From an uncultured Wenzhouxiangella sp. (GTDB lineage Bacteria; Pseudomonadota; Gammaproteobacteria; Xanthomonadales; Wenzhouxiangellaceae): 6,416 nt of DNA. The position numbers and the translations under genes were made by a program. Positions within the stretch are counted from its first letter, which is position 1. Each line of letters opens with the position of its first letter. The DNA lies in NCBI GenBank assembly GCA_937876395.1, contig CALEIM010000101.1, positions 1 through 6,416 on the forward strand, read 5' to 3'. This document shows, piece by piece, positions 5,988 to 6,416 of the stretch. The notes under the pieces are model-generated. The model did not search any database. It had not been told where the DNA came from and was given only the letters and a program-made list of their open reading frames with translations.

Positions 5988-6416
5988 TCAGCCGTAGCGG
6001 CCGGTAATGTAGTCTTCAGTCGCCTTTTGCGCCGGATTGGTAAACAGCCGGGCTGTGTCGTCGTATTCAATCAGCTCGCCCAGATACATGTAGGCGGTGA
6101 AGTCTGATACGCGCGCGGCCTGCTGCATATTGTGGGTCACAATAACAATTGTGTAGTGTTCCTTCAGGTCAATGATGAGCTCTTCGACCTTGGCGGTTGA
6201 GATCGGGTCAAGAGCCGAGCACGGCTCATCGAGCAAAATCACTTCCGGCTCAATGGCAATCGCGCGAGCAATGACCAGGCGTTGCTGCTGACCGCCCGAC
6301 AGGCCGAAAGCGTTGTCACCAAGGCGATCCTTGACTTCATCCCACAGCGCAGCGCGCTTTAGCGAGCGTTCGACCACTTCATCGAGCTTGCGCCGATTTT
6401 TTACCCCCTGCAAACG
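5988..6416 (-). CDS. pstB: Phosphate ABC transporter ATP-binding protein PstB, C-terminal part
   Basis: PstB is the ATPase subunit of the high-affinity phosphate importer PstSCAB at the inner membrane. The window holds its last 142 residues; the start and Walker A motif lie beyond the right edge. Visible landmarks, numbered in the fragment: AALWDEVKDRL (22-32); the ABC signature LSGGQQQR (39-46); Walker B VILLDEPCSALDP (59-71), with catalytic Glu64 and the D-loop; the switch histidine in IVTHNMQQA (92-100, His95); and the family-specific end, MYLGELIEYDDTARLFTNPAQKATEDYITGRYG. This is PstB rather than a generic ABC ATPase because both the CSALDPIST stretch and the TEDYITGRYG terminus are diagnostic. 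The TTG at 6411-6413 is an internal Leu codon, not a start. phoU follows after 33 bp. Confidence 0.97.
   Translation of the reverse strand, partial: RLQGVKNRRKLDEVVERSLKRAALWDEVKDRLGDNAFGLSGGQQQRLVIARAIAIEPEVILLDEPCSALDPISTAKVEELIIDLKEHYTIVIVTHNMQQAARVSDFTAYMYLGELIEYDDTARLFTNPAQKATEDYITGRYG

Overview
This is a GC-rich (roughly 60% or more by eye), densely packed chromosomal segment. The gene content and order point to a gammaproteobacterium: a YcgN-type cysteine-cluster protein, queG divergent from nnr-tsaE (the arrangement known around E. coli yjeS/yjeF/tsaE), and a pstB-phoU phosphate operon. I cannot name the genus. There is no sign of a phage, transposon, CRISPR array, tRNA or rRNA.

Layout. 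Positions 1-222 (+) hold the C-terminal end of a YcgN/UPF0260 protein. It converges, across only 20 bp, on queG (1334-243, -), the iron-sulfur/cobalamin epoxyqueuosine reductase that completes queuosine in tRNA. The 5' end of queG overlaps head-on with the 5' end of nnr (1317-2798, +), the two-domain NAD(P)H-hydrate repair enzyme. tsaE (2795-3232, +), the ATPase of t6A tRNA modification, starts inside the nnr stop codon (GTGA overlap). After a 170-bp gap with an extended -10 promoter and a strong ribosome binding site comes an atypical class III PLP aminotransferase (3403-4896, +), ended by a hairpin terminator.

The right third is on the minus strand and is read pstB (truncated by the window edge), phoU (5954-5226), then a 58-codon membrane-protein ORF (5133-4957) with a good ribosome binding site. 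pstB and phoU belong to high-affinity phosphate uptake and its signalling control. The small ORF downstream has no name I recognise.

The left half is housekeeping: tRNA modification (queG, tsaE) and metabolite repair (nnr). No dramatic new system is visible. The items most worth a second look are the small membrane ORF behind phoU, the divergent aminotransferase (DSIQ in place of the usual DEVQ, with an extra N-terminal region) sitting where E. coli has amiB, and the queG/nnr start overlap, where a perfect TATAAT lies so close to the nnr ATG that a leaderless mRNA is likely.
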